64,000 nt of DNA. It comes from Actinomycetes bacterium (lineage in GTDB: Bacteria; Actinomycetota; Actinomycetes; Actinomycetales; Cellulomonadaceae). The stretch spans positions 1 through 64,000 of the forward strand of contig JAJYCD010000007.1 of the NCBI GenBank assembly GCA_021778635.1, in the 5' to 3' direction. The position numbers and the translations under genes were made by a program. Positions within the stretch are counted from its first letter, which is position 1, and every line of letters starts with the position of its first letter. Below, one piece after another: positions 36,839 to 44,760 of the stretch. A model generated the notes under the pieces. That model did not search any database, had not been told where the DNA came from, and saw only the letters and a list, made by a program, of their open reading frames with translations.

Positions 36839-36941
36839 GGCCGTCAGCCTAGTGTCGGAGGGTGCCGGGCGCCGGGAGCCGCGGCGACCGGGATCCGGGC
36901 AGGGCGTGGCGGGTGTCGGCGGCCTGCGGGATGATGGCGGC

Positions 36942-37628
36942 ATGTCCTTCACCCGCCCGGTGCGAGTCCCGTCCACCCCCACCCTGCCGCAGGGTGAGCT
37001 CGTGGCGTCCTACGGCACCTACCTCGAGGCGCAGCGCGCCGTCGACCTCCTCTCCGACAAGCAGTTCCCGGTGCAGCTCGTCACCATCGTGGGGACCGAC
37101 CTGAGGATGGTCGAGCGGGTGACCGGACGACTCTCGTACCCGCGGGTCGCGCTCGCTGGTGCCGCGTCGGGTGCGTGGTTCGGCACGTTCGTCGGCCTCA
37201 TCCTGCTGTGGTTCTCGTCGTCCTCCGGCGGCACGAACCTGACCCTGATGGCGGCGATCTTCATCGGCGCGGCGTTCGGGATGCTGTTCTCGGTGATCAG
37301 CTTCTCGTTCACCGGCGGCAAGCGGGACTTCACGTCGGCCAGCCAGATCGTCGCGAGCAGCTACGCGGTCCTGTGCGCGACGACCGAGGCGAACAAGGCG
37401 CGCAACCTGCTCCAGGAGATCGGTGGGGTACGCAGCGGCTGGATGGCGCAGGCGCAGGCCCAGGCACCCCTCGCGCAGCCGGTGGCACAGTCCCCGGTGG
37501 CACAGTCCCCGGTCGCACAGCCTCCCGTGGCACAGCCTCCGGTGGCACAGCCCCCGGTGACACAGCCCCCGGCCACTCAGCCGCCGTCGGACACGTCGCG
37601 TCCGAGTGACGGAGCGCCCCGCGGCTGA
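36942..37628 (+). CDS. General stress protein 17M-like membrane protein with repeat tail
   Basis: A 228-residue protein. The N-terminal GSP17M/YflT-like domain (about 20-70, VASYGTYLEAQRAVDLL) is followed by two membrane helices (about 75-98 and 104-128) and a cytoplasmic domain. The last ~60 residues are low complexity: AQAQAQAP, then seven five-residue units of the type VAQPP. Families of this kind are linked to general stress in firmicutes; the role here is not known. ATG 36942 lies 6 nt after GATGAT. It is divergent from the MgtE-like gene. Confidence 0.75.
   Translation: MSFTRPVRVPSTPTLPQGELVASYGTYLEAQRAVDLLSDKQFPVQLVTIVGTDLRMVERVTGRLSYPRVALAGAASGAWFGTFVGLILLWFSSSSGGTNLTLMAAIFIGAAFGMLFSVISFSFTGGKRDFTSASQIVASSYAVLCATTEANKARNLLQEIGGVRSGWMAQAQAQAPLAQPVAQSPVAQSPVAQPPVAQPPVAQPPVTQPPATQPPSDTSRPSDGAPRG
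37482..37586. repeat. 15-bp tandem repeat, 7 copies, coding a VAQPP tail
   Basis: Seven in-frame 15-bp units near GTGGCACAGCCCCCG. The first two are identical and the last has drifted most, so the array grew by slippage while keeping the frame. Encoded units are VAQSP, VAQSP, VAQPP, VAQPP, VAQPP, VTQPP and ATQPP. Confidence 0.95.
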
Positions 37629-37629
37629 G

Positions 37630-37645
37630 CCGCACGCTCGTGCGG
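37630..37645. terminator. Short hairpin after the stress-protein gene
   Basis: CCGCACG and CGTGCGG form a 7-bp inverted repeat with a 2-nt centre, just after the stop codon. The loop is too small as drawn, so a shorter stem would form; termination is possible but unproven. Confidence 0.35.
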
Positions 37646-37680
37646 TACGGGCCGCGCGGAGTCGGCGCCGTCGTGCCTCG

Positions 37681-37726
37681 TCGCGTTCGGGTCGAGCGTC
37701 AGCTCGCGTTCGGGTCGAGCGTCAGC
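37681..37726. repeat. Exact 23-bp tandem duplication downstream of pepP
   Basis: The 23-bp sequence starting TCGCGTTCGGGTCGAGC occurs twice with no mismatch (37681-37703 and 37704-37726), between the stress-protein and pepP 3' ends. Exact identity suggests a recent event. Confidence 0.95.
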
Positions 37727-37742
37727 GTGGCCGGGACACCGA

Positions 37743-39272
37743 TCACGACCCCGACGGGCCGGCGAGGCGTGCCATCCATGCCTCGACGTCCTCGGGACGG
37801 CGTGGCAGCGCGGCCGAGAGGTTCTCGTTCCCGTCGGCGGTGACCAGCACGTCGTCCTCGATGCGCACCCCGATCCCGCGGTACTCCGGCGGCACCCGGA
37901 GGTCGTCGGACTTGAAGTAGAGCCCCGGTTCGATCGTGAACACCATGCCGGGCTCGATCGTCGCGTCGAGGTACATCTCGCGGCGGGCCTGTGCGCAGTC
38001 GTGCACGTCCAGCCCGAGGTGGTGGCTCGTACCGTGCACCATCCAGCGGCGGTGCTGCTGCCCTTCGGGGGCGAGCGACTCCTCGGCGGTCACCGGGAGC
38101 AGGCCCCACTCGTCGAGACGCGCTGCGATGACCTCCATCGCCGCCGCGTGCACGTCGCGGAACCTGGCACCCGGCACCGCGACCGCGAAGGCGGCGTCGG
38201 CGGCGTCGAGCACGGCCTGGTAGATACGGCGCTGGACCTCGGTGAAGGTCCCGTCGACCGGGATCGTGCGGGTGACGTCCGCGGTGTACAGCGAGTCGAC
38301 CTCGACACCCGCGTCGATCAGGACGAGCTCGCCGGGTCGCACGACGCCGTCGTTGTCGGTCCAGTGCAGCGTGGTGGCGTGCTCGCCGGCCGCCGCGATC
38401 GTGTCGTACCCGACCGCATTGCCCTCCTCGCGGGCGTGGGCGTCGAACGTGCCCTCGATCACGCGCTCGCCACGGCGGTGCGCCACGGCGCGCGGAAGGT
38501 CCCGGAGCACCTTCTCGAAGCCCTCGGCGGTCGCGGCCACGGCCGCACGCATCTGCTCGACCTCGTAGGCGTCCTTCAGCAGCCGCAGCTCGGAGAGCGC
38601 CTCGGCGAGCCGTTCGTCGTGCTCGCCGGTCTGATGACCCGCGCGGATCTCCTCGACGAGCGCCTCGACCGCGTCGTCGGCCCCCGGGACCACGAGCACC
38701 TGGACACCGTCCGGACCGGCGTCCTTCGAGAGCGCGTCGCGCAGGTCGTCGAGGTGCGCCGTCGCGATCCCGGTCTCGACGCTGACGTCCTCGAGCGTCG
38801 GGCGGGCCCCGACCCAGAACTCGCCGTAACGCGAGTCGGCGAAGAACTCCTCGGTGTCGCGCCCTGCGAGCGGTCGCAGGTACAGGACGGCCTCGTGCCC
38901 CCCGTCGCTCTCCGGCCGCGGGTGCAGGACGAGCACCGCGTCGGGCTCGTGCTCGGCGCCGAGCCCGGTCAGGTGGGCGAACGCCGAGTGCGGGCGGAAC
39001 CGGTAGTCGGTGTCGTTGGACCTCACCCGGAAGGTGCCTGCCGGGATCACGAGCCGGTCGCCCGGGAACGTCGCCGAGAGTCGCTCGCGGCGGGCGGCGG
39101 TGAAGTCGACGGCCGGACCGGGCTGGGCTGCCGACACCGGCCGGTCCGCCCACCCGGAGGTCACGAACTCGAGGAAGGCCGCGGACGTCGGTCGCTGGGA
39201 CCGGTTGCTGCCGCGGTTCTCGAGGGGCTGGCGGGTTCCGTCGGGCTGCTGGGAGGTCTGGTCCGCGCTCAT
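37743..39272 (-). CDS. pepP: Xaa-Pro aminopeptidase (M24B)
   Basis: Removes N-terminal residues before proline. 509 residues: an N-terminal AMP_N domain, then the pita-bread metallopeptidase domain with two-metal ligands in LIDAGVEVDSLYTADVTRT (two Asp), HGTSHHLGLDVHD (His), FTIEPGLYF (Glu) and IGVRIEDDVLVT (Glu). The first ~35 residues look disordered. ATG 39272 lies 6 nt after a GACGAT -10-like box on the minus strand, so an upstream in-frame start at 39311 is less likely. Divergent from the PHP gene. Confidence 0.92.
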   Translation of the reverse strand: MSADQTSQQPDGTRQPLENRGSNRSQRPTSAAFLEFVTSGWADRPVSAAQPGPAVDFTAARRERLSATFPGDRLVIPAGTFRVRSNDTDYRFRPHSAFAHLTGLGAEHEPDAVLVLHPRPESDGGHEAVLYLRPLAGRDTEEFFADSRYGEFWVGARPTLEDVSVETGIATAHLDDLRDALSKDAGPDGVQVLVVPGADDAVEALVEEIRAGHQTGEHDERLAEALSELRLLKDAYEVEQMRAAVAATAEGFEKVLRDLPRAVAHRRGERVIEGTFDAHAREEGNAVGYDTIAAAGEHATTLHWTDNDGVVRPGELVLIDAGVEVDSLYTADVTRTIPVDGTFTEVQRRIYQAVLDAADAAFAVAVPGARFRDVHAAAMEVIAARLDEWGLLPVTAEESLAPEGQQHRRWMVHGTSHHLGLDVHDCAQARREMYLDATIEPGMVFTIEPGLYFKSDDLRVPPEYRGIGVRIEDDVLVTADGNENLSAALPRRPEDVEAWMARLAGPSGS

Positions 39273-39331
39273 GGCTCCATCGTCCCACCCGCGCGACTCA
39301 CGACCTGACACCGGGCCCCTAGGCTGACAGG

Positions 39332-40174
39332 GTGCGCATCGACCTGCATACCCACTCCACCGCCTCCGACGGGACCGACACCCCGACGCGCGTGGTCGAG
39401 CAGGCGGTCGCCGCAGGCCTCGACGTCGTCGCGCTGACGGACCACGACACCACGGACGGCTGGGACGAGGCCGCCGAGGCCGCGCTCGTCCACGGCATCG
39501 GACTCGTGCGGGGGAGCGAGGTGACCGCGTCCGCGGCGGGCATCAGCGTGCATCTGCTCAGCTACCTGCAGGACCCGACCTCCGCACCGCTCGCCGACGC
39601 CATGCGCGCGACCAGGACCTCACGCGTCACCCGGGCCCGCACGATGGTCGACCTGCTCGCCGAGGACTACGACCTGACCTGGGAGGACGTGGTCGCGCAG
39701 ACGGCCGTCGGCGCGACGGTGGGGCGGCCGCACATCGCGGACGCGCTGGTGGCCAAGGGAATCGTCCGCGACCGGAGCGCCGCGTTCACCGCGATGCTGC
39801 TCCCGAGCTCGCGCTACTACGTGCGTCATCGCGCGCCCACGGCGCTCGAGGTGATCGACCTGGTGCTGGCCGCCGGTGGTGTGCCGGTGCTCGCCCACCC
39901 CGGTGCCGAGCAGCGCGGCCGCGTGCTCGGCGACGCCGCGATCGAGGAGCTGGCGGACGCCGGGCTGGTCGGTCTCGAGGTGCACCACCGGGACAACCCG
40001 CCGGACCAGGTCGAGCGGTTGGTCGGCCTCGCCGCCCGGCTCGGGCTGCTCGTCACGGGCTCCAGCGACTTCCACGGCGCAGGCAAGCCGAACGCGCTGG
40101 CGGAGAACCTCACCGACCCGGGGGTGCTCGCTCGGGTCGAGGAACGCGGCGCCGTCGCGGTGGTGCGCGGATGA
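39332..40174 (+). CDS. PHP-domain phosphoesterase (RNase AM / TrpH-like)
   Basis: A 280-residue polymerase-and-histidinol-phosphatase domain enzyme. All metal-binding blocks are present: DLHTHSTASDG, ALTDHDTTDG, RGSEVTA, RPHIADAL, LAHPGAE, EVHHRDNP and GSSDFHGAGKPN. TrpH-type relatives hydrolyse 3',5'-nucleotide bisphosphates and short 5'-phosphorylated RNA ends. GTG start with a TAGGCT -10 box 6 nt upstream (39320-39325), leaderless. It overlaps marC by 4 nt. Confidence 0.9.
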   Translation: MRIDLHTHSTASDGTDTPTRVVEQAVAAGLDVVALTDHDTTDGWDEAAEAALVHGIGLVRGSEVTASAAGISVHLLSYLQDPTSAPLADAMRATRTSRVTRARTMVDLLAEDYDLTWEDVVAQTAVGATVGRPHIADALVAKGIVRDRSAAFTAMLLPSSRYYVRHRAPTALEVIDLVLAAGGVPVLAHPGAEQRGRVLGDAAIEELADAGLVGLEVHHRDNPPDQVERLVGLAARLGLLVTGSSDFHGAGKPNALAENLTDPGVLARVEERGAVAVVRG

Positions 40175-40794
40175 GCGCGATCATCGACCTACGTCTGTTC
40201 ACCGAGGTCTTCATCACGTTGTTCGTGATCATGGACCCGCCGGGGACGGTGCCGATCTTCCTCAGCCTGACGAGCGCCATGACGGGGCGGCAGCGACGGC
40301 ACGCCGCCCGCCAGGCGATCGTCGTCGCGTTCGGCGTGATCGTCTCGTTCGCGGTGTTCGGCCAGCAGCTGCTGGCCTACATGCACATCTCACTGCCGGC
40401 GCTCCAGGCGTCGGGCGGGCTGCTGCTCCTGTTCGTCGCGATGGAGCTCCTCACCGGGAAGATGGAGGAGCCCACACCGTCCGGGAACGCCGGCGTGAAC
40501 GTCGCGATGGTGCCGCTCGGCACGCCACTGCTGGCCGGACCGGGTGCGATCGTCGCGACGATGGTGTTCGTGCAACGAAGCACGGGGTCGGTGCAGGACG
40601 TCACGGCTATCGCCCTCGGCGTCGTCGCGGTGCACATCTGCCTCTACCTCGCGATGCGGTTCGCGACCGTCGTGCACCGCATCCTCAAGGACAGCGGGAC
40701 GACGCTCGTCAGCCGGATCGCGGGTCTGCTGCTCGCAGCGATCGCGGTCCAGCTCGTCGCCGACGCGGTCAAGGCGTTCATCGCCGCCGGGTAG
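40171..40794 (+). CDS. MarC-family integral membrane protein
   Basis: A 207-residue protein with six hydrophobic segments and the family start FITLFVIMDPPGTVPIFL, a later LLAGPGAI and a C-terminal SRIAGLLLAAIAVQLVADA. MarC proteins are widespread; a link to multiple antibiotic resistance in E. coli was not upheld, and the transported species is unknown. Its start overlaps the PHP gene (ATGA), so they form an operon. Confidence 0.9.
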   Translation: MSAIIDLRLFTEVFITLFVIMDPPGTVPIFLSLTSAMTGRQRRHAARQAIVVAFGVIVSFAVFGQQLLAYMHISLPALQASGGLLLLFVAMELLTGKMEEPTPSGNAGVNVAMVPLGTPLLAGPGAIVATMVFVQRSTGSVQDVTAIALGVVAVHICLYLAMRFATVVHRILKDSGTTLVSRIAGLLLAAIAVQLVADAVKAFIAAG

Positions 40795-40894
40795 CGATCC
40801 GTGGCGTGACGGCGCGACGCCCGCCGCGGGCGACCGCGACGAGCGGCCCGCTGAACGGTCCGGCCGCGACGGCCGACGCACCGTCCCGATCGGG

Positions 40895-42574
40895 TCAGGC
40901 CTGTGCGTCGCCGCCGGGCTGCTCGGACGGGCGTCCACCGCGTGTCCGGCGGCGGTTGCGGTTGCGCTTCGGGCGCCCGGTGGCCTCGTCGCCCGTGCGC
41001 GCGCCGGGCTGCTCGGTCGCGGCGGCGGCAGGCCCCGGCGCGACGTCGTGGTGACCGTGCCCGGTCTCGCGGTTCTCGCGCGGAGCGGATCCCCGACCAG
41101 CGCGCGAGCCCGAGTCGCGACCTCCGCGCGAGCCCGAGTCGCGACCTCCGCGCGAGCCTGCGTCACGCCCGCCGGACCGTGGTGCGGCCGACGTGTGGCG
41201 CTTGCCCGTCTCCCCGAGGTCCTCGAGCACCTCGGCACCGAGGCCGGCACGCACTTGCGCCGACTTGGGGAGCCGCCCCTTCGTGCCGGCGGGGATGTCG
41301 AGCTCGGTGTACAGGTGCGCCGAGCTGGAGTAGGTCTCCACCGGTTCCGGGATGCCGAGACCGAGCGCCTTGTCGATCAGCCCCCACCGCGGCATGTCGT
41401 CCCAGTCGACGAACGTCACCGCGGTCCCGTTCTTCCCCGCGCGGCCGGTACGCCCCGTGCGGTGCAGGTACGTCTTCTCGTCCTCGGGGCACTGGTAGTT
41501 GACGACGTGGGTGACGTCGTCGACGTCGATGCCGCGCGCCGCGACGTCCGTGGCGACGAGCACGTCGACCTTGCCGTGGCGGAACGCGCGCAACGCCTGC
41601 TCGCGCGCACCCTGGCCGAGGTCGCCGTGGATCGCACCGGCAGCGAAGCCGCGCTCGACGAGCTCCTCCGCGACCTTCGCCGCGGTGCGCTTGGTGCGCG
41701 CGAACACGATCGTCAGGCCACGGTCCTGGGACTGCAGGATCCGGGCGAGCACCTCGACCTTGTCGAGGGCGTGCGCGCGGTAGACGACCTGCTTGATGTT
41801 CTTGAGGGTGACGCCCGGGTCGTCCGGCTCGCTCGCGCGGATGTGCGTGGGCTGCGTCATGTACCGACGTGCCATCGCCACGATCGCGCCCGGCATCGTC
41901 GCGGAGAAGAGCATCGTGTGGCGCGAGGCGGGTGTCCGCGCCAACAGCTTCTCGACGTCGGGCAGGAACCCGAGGTCGAGCATCTCGTCGGCCTCGTCGA
42001 GCACGACCGTGCGCACGTGCGACAGGTCGAGGTAGCCCTGGTTCATCAGGTCGATCATGCGGCCCGGCGTGCCGACCACGACCTCGACACCGGCGGTCAG
42101 GCTCGCGACCTGCGGCTCGTAGGCGCGGCCGCCGTAGAGCTGGACGACGCGGACCGAACGGCGGGCCGACGCCGTGCTGAGGTCGCCGGCGACCTGCACC
42201 GCGAGCTCACGCGTGGGGACGACCACGAGGGCCTGCGGCTTGCCGGGCCCCGCGAGCGTCTCGTAGCCGTCCTCGCCCGGGGCCACCGCGCGGTTGAGCA
42301 GCGGGATGCCGAAGCCCAGCGTCTTGCCGGTGCCGGTCTTGGCCTGACCGATGATGTCGCCGCCGGCGAGCGCCACCGGAAGGGTCATCGCCTGGATCGC
42401 GAAGGGCGAGGTGATGCCGACGTCCGCGAGGGCGTCGACGATCTCCCGGCGGATGTCGAAGTCGGCGAACGACTTGTCCGCGACGTGGATGGTGCTGTGC
42501 GGCTGCGCGGCGGCGCCAGCGGGCGTGCTCAGGTCGCCGGGAGCGGCCGTCTCGGTCTCGGTGTCATAGGTCAT
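40895..42574 (-). CDS. DEAD-box ATP-dependent RNA helicase
   Basis: 559 residues. Helicase motifs in order: Q motif FAIQAMTLPVALAG, motif I AKTGTGKT, Ia PTRELAVQ, II VLDEADEML, III FSATMP, V VATDVAARGID, VI YLHRTGRTGRAG. The C-terminal ~130 residues are basic and disordered with three GGRDSGSR repeats and a run of Arg/Asn near the end, as in RhlE/CsdA-type helicases acting on ribosome assembly or cold-shock RNA. The ATG has a weak AGG 7 nt upstream. A possible -10 at 42818-42823 implies a leader of about 240 nt. Confidence 0.93.
   Translation of the reverse strand: MTYDTETETAAPGDLSTPAGAAAQPHSTIHVADKSFADFDIRREIVDALADVGITSPFAIQAMTLPVALAGGDIIGQAKTGTGKTLGFGIPLLNRAVAPGEDGYETLAGPGKPQALVVVPTRELAVQVAGDLSTASARRSVRVVQLYGGRAYEPQVASLTAGVEVVVGTPGRMIDLMNQGYLDLSHVRTVVLDEADEMLDLGFLPDVEKLLARTPASRHTMLFSATMPGAIVAMARRYMTQPTHIRASEPDDPGVTLKNIKQVVYRAHALDKVEVLARILQSQDRGLTIVFARTKRTAAKVAEELVERGFAAGAIHGDLGQGAREQALRAFRHGKVDVLVATDVAARGIDVDDVTHVVNYQCPEDEKTYLHRTGRTGRAGKNGTAVTFVDWDDMPRWGLIDKALGLGIPEPVETYSSSAHLYTELDIPAGTKGRLPKSAQVRAGLGAEVLEDLGETGKRHTSAAPRSGGRDAGSRGGRDSGSRGGRDSGSRAGRGSAPRENRETGHGHHDVAPGPAAAATEQPGARTGDEATGRPKRNRNRRRTRGGRPSEQPGGDAQA
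41101..41172. repeat. 24-bp repeats in the helicase C-terminal tail
   Basis: Three 24-bp units beginning CGCGCGAGCC run in frame (41101, 41125 and 41149), encoding GGRDSGSR on the minus strand. The first two are identical and the third has diverged. Confidence 0.85.
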
Positions 42575-42893
42575 GCGGATGCCTCACAGCATTCGGCTGG
42601 CGGAGCGCCGCGCGTGACGTGCTCGCGTGACTCGGCGCGCGGACCTGATGGTCCGTCGCCGCCAGAGGTTGGCCGGCAGCCGATCGTGGAAGTACGCCGC
42701 CCGCGTGACGTGCGCGCCCGGACCGACCGGCTTGCCAGGACCGGCAGGGTGGTCAACAGACGTGGACGTGACGGAGCGAGAAGGTCGAGACGACCGGGCA
42801 ACCGATGTACGACGACCATGCTATCGGATGCCGTCACGGGCGGGTCCGATGGCGCCCGCCCGCGCGTCGGACCGTGCGGGCTACGCTGCAGGG
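42575..42893. other. 319-bp intergenic region between the helicase and ferritin-like genes
   Basis: No gene is seen. It contains the divergent promoters. A plus-strand -10 TACGCT (42882-42887) lies 6 nt before the ferritin-like start. For the helicase, a minus-strand TAGCAT (42818-42823) would give a long 5' leader, as seen for cold-shock helicases elsewhere. No riboswitch class was recognised. Confidence 0.5.
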
Positions 42894-43586
42894 ATGACCG
42901 CGGCCACCCCTTCCCCCGACGTGTCCACCCCCGGGTCCACCACCGTCGGCGACGACGTCGCGGTGCTGGGCCTCGTCGCCGGACTCGAGCTCGCGACCTT
43001 CGAACGCCTCGCGGCCGACGCGGCCGAGGCTCCGACGCTGAAGGACAAGGTCCAGCTCGCGCAGGCGTCCGCCGCGGCGATCGCGCGGCTGGGGCTGCTG
43101 TTCGACCGGCTCACGGCGCTGGGCGCGGACCCGCTCGTCGCGATGGCCCCGTTCGCGCACGTCCTCGACGACTTCGATGCGCGCACCCCGCCCAGCACGT
43201 GGTGGGAGCGGCTGCTGAAGGCCGTCGTCGGCTACGGGGTCGCCGACGACTTCTGCCGCCACCTCGCCGGCGGGCTGGACGAGCAGACCAGGGCGGTCGT
43301 GCTGTCCGTGCTCGACGACGTCGCCTACGCGGACGTCGCGGCCGCCGAGCTCCTCGCGGCGGGGAGCGCCGACGACGTCCTGGCCTCGCGGCTCGCCCTG
43401 TGGGGGCGACGGCTCGTCGGCGAAGCGCTCGGGGTCGTGCAGAGGGTGCTGGCGGACCACCCCGACCTGCTCCGCCTCGCGACGGTCGATCTCGCCGATG
43501 CCGGCGGCGACCGCTCACCCAAGCTCTTCGGTCAGCTCACGGCCGAGCACACCCGCAGGATGGCGCGGCTGGGTCTGACCGCCTGA
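42894..43586 (+). CDS. Ferritin-like fold protein (MiaE-like), unknown substrate
   Basis: A 230-residue all-alpha protein. It resembles the actinobacterial 'ferritin-like fold-containing' group related to tRNA hydroxylase MiaE. Features are a first helix GLVAGLELATFERLAADAAEAP, the segment PFAHVLDDFDARTPPSTWWERLLKAVVGYGVADDF and a late helix with ALWGRRLVGEALG. Iron ligands of true MiaE are not all evident, so enzymatic activity is uncertain. ATG 42894 follows TACGCT by 6 nt (leaderless). In many actinobacteria it sits with the DEAD helicase, DUF3107 and TetR genes, as here. Confidence 0.7.
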   Translation: MTAATPSPDVSTPGSTTVGDDVAVLGLVAGLELATFERLAADAAEAPTLKDKVQLAQASAAAIARLGLLFDRLTALGADPLVAMAPFAHVLDDFDARTPPSTWWERLLKAVVGYGVADDFCRHLAGGLDEQTRAVVLSVLDDVAYADVAAAELLAAGSADDVLASRLALWGRRLVGEALGVVQRVLADHPDLLRLATVDLADAGGDRSPKLFGQLTAEHTRRMARLGLTA

Positions 43587-43592
43587 GCGGTC
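43577..43592. terminator. Hairpin with the ferritin-like stop codon in its loop
   Basis: GACCGC (43577-43582), loop CTGA holding the stop codon, and GCGGTC (43587-43592) form a 6-bp stem. It may help terminate transcription. Confidence 0.35.
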
Positions 43593-43595
43593 GGG

Positions 43596-43627
43596 TCAGA
43601 GGTCAGGCCGCTCAGAGGTCAGGCAGC
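43596..43627. repeat. 16-bp direct repeat after the ferritin-like gene
   Basis: TCAGAGGTCAGGCCGC is repeated in tandem with one mismatch, starting 10 bp after the stop codon, in the gap before the convergent DUF3107 gene. Confidence 0.85.
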
Positions 43628-43705
43628 TCCGACCGCCAGCGGGTGCGGAGGGGCCCCAGGGTGCAGACGGGCGAGCGTGCCGATGCGCCAGGCCGTGCGC
43701 ACGGC

Positions 43706-43936
43706 TCAGAGGCTGCTGAAGCCGACCTTGCGCTGGACGTCCGAGCCGATCTCCACGTAGCCGAGCACGGCGGTCGGGATGATGATCCGGCGACCGCGGA
43801 CGTCGACCAGGGTCAGAGCCGGGGCGCCGTCGAGGGCGGCGGCGACGGCGGCAGCGATCTCGTCGGGCGCCTGGTCGCTCTCCACCACGAGCTCGCGCGC
43901 CTGGTTCTGCACGCCGATCGTGATCTCCACGGCCAT
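43706..43936 (-). CDS. DUF3107 family small protein
   Basis: 76 residues starting MAVEITIGVQNQARELVVES, with an alternating strand/helix pattern and a C-terminal GYVEIGSDVQRKVGFSSL that matches DUF3107, an actinobacterial family of unknown function. ATG 43936 has GAGGGAGG upstream. It lies downstream of a TetR gene on the same strand and probably belongs to its transcript. Confidence 0.85.
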   Translation of the reverse strand: MAVEITIGVQNQARELVVESDQAPDEIAAAVAAALDGAPALTLVDVRGRRIIIPTAVLGYVEIGSDVQRKVGFSSL

Positions 43937-43995
43937 GGGTACCCTCCCTCGCATCGGTGTCCGGTCGTCCTGTCCGGGGCGACCGTCCCACCATC

Positions 43996-44712
43996 CTAGG
44001 TGGTCGGCGCCGGACCCTCGGTCGAGGGGGCGGTGGTCGGACGCAGGAGCCTCGGTGTGCCGTCGTCCGGCCTGTTGCCGCGGACGAGGACCGCGATGCC
44101 GCCCCAGGCCAGCTGCCCGACGAGGTCGGCCGCCGCCTCCAGGTCGAGCGGCTCGGTGCTCCGGAAGTGGTGCGTCGCCGCCGAGCGGGCCATCGCGGTG
44201 AGCCCCGTGACCAGGAGCTCCGTCTGGGCGGCCGGGAGGCCGGAGACGTCCTGGAGGACCCGACTGATGTGCGCCGAGCCCGAGGAGGCCGCGAGGTCGA
44301 TCTGCTCGCGGATCGCCGGATCCTTCAGGAGGTCCGACTCGAACAGCAACGACGACGCCTCCCCGGCGCCGGCGACGAAGTCGAAGTACGCGCGGACCAC
44401 CGCCTTCACCACGGCTCGCCCGGACTCCTGCTGCCCGGCGTCGCGGTCGACGGGTGCGAGCGCCGCGTCGACCGCCGTCAGGAGATCCTCCCCGCGCTGT
44501 CCGATGACGGCCATGTAGAGGTCGAGCTTGGACGGGAAGTGACGGTAGAGGACGGGCTTGGAGACCTCGGCCCGCAGCGCGATGTCGTCCATCGAGACGT
44601 GGTGGTACCCCTCGGTCGCGAACAGGTCGCGGGCGAGGGCGAGGATCTGGGTCCGGCGTTCGTCCCGGGGCATCCGTGGTCCGCGTGCGGCGTTCTCACC
44701 GAGGTCGGCCAT
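43996..44712 (-). CDS. TetR-family transcriptional regulator
   Basis: 238 residues. The N-terminal helix-turn-helix (about 15-65) reads RRTQILALARDLFATEGYHHVSM...VSKPVLYRHFPSKLDLY. The C-terminal ligand-binding domain is helical and ends in a disordered Pro/Thr tail. ATG 44712 lies 6 nt after a minus-strand TAGTCT -10 box (44719-44724), a leaderless start. It is divergent from the DUF3152 gene and upstream of DUF3107, so it may regulate both. The ligand is unknown. Confidence 0.92.
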   Translation of the reverse strand: MADLGENAARGPRMPRDERRTQILALARDLFATEGYHHVSMDDIALRAEVSKPVLYRHFPSKLDLYMAVIGQRGEDLLTAVDAALAPVDRDAGQQESGRAVVKAVVRAYFDFVAGAGEASSLLFESDLLKDPAIREQIDLAASSGSAHISRVLQDVSGLPAAQTELLVTGLTAMARSAATHHFRSTEPLDLEAAADLVGQLAWGGIAVLVRGNRPDDGTPRLLRPTTAPSTEGPAPTT

Positions 44713-44760
44713 GGGGGAAGACTATGCGCGGGCGTCTCGCGGTGGTGCGAGCATGGGGTC

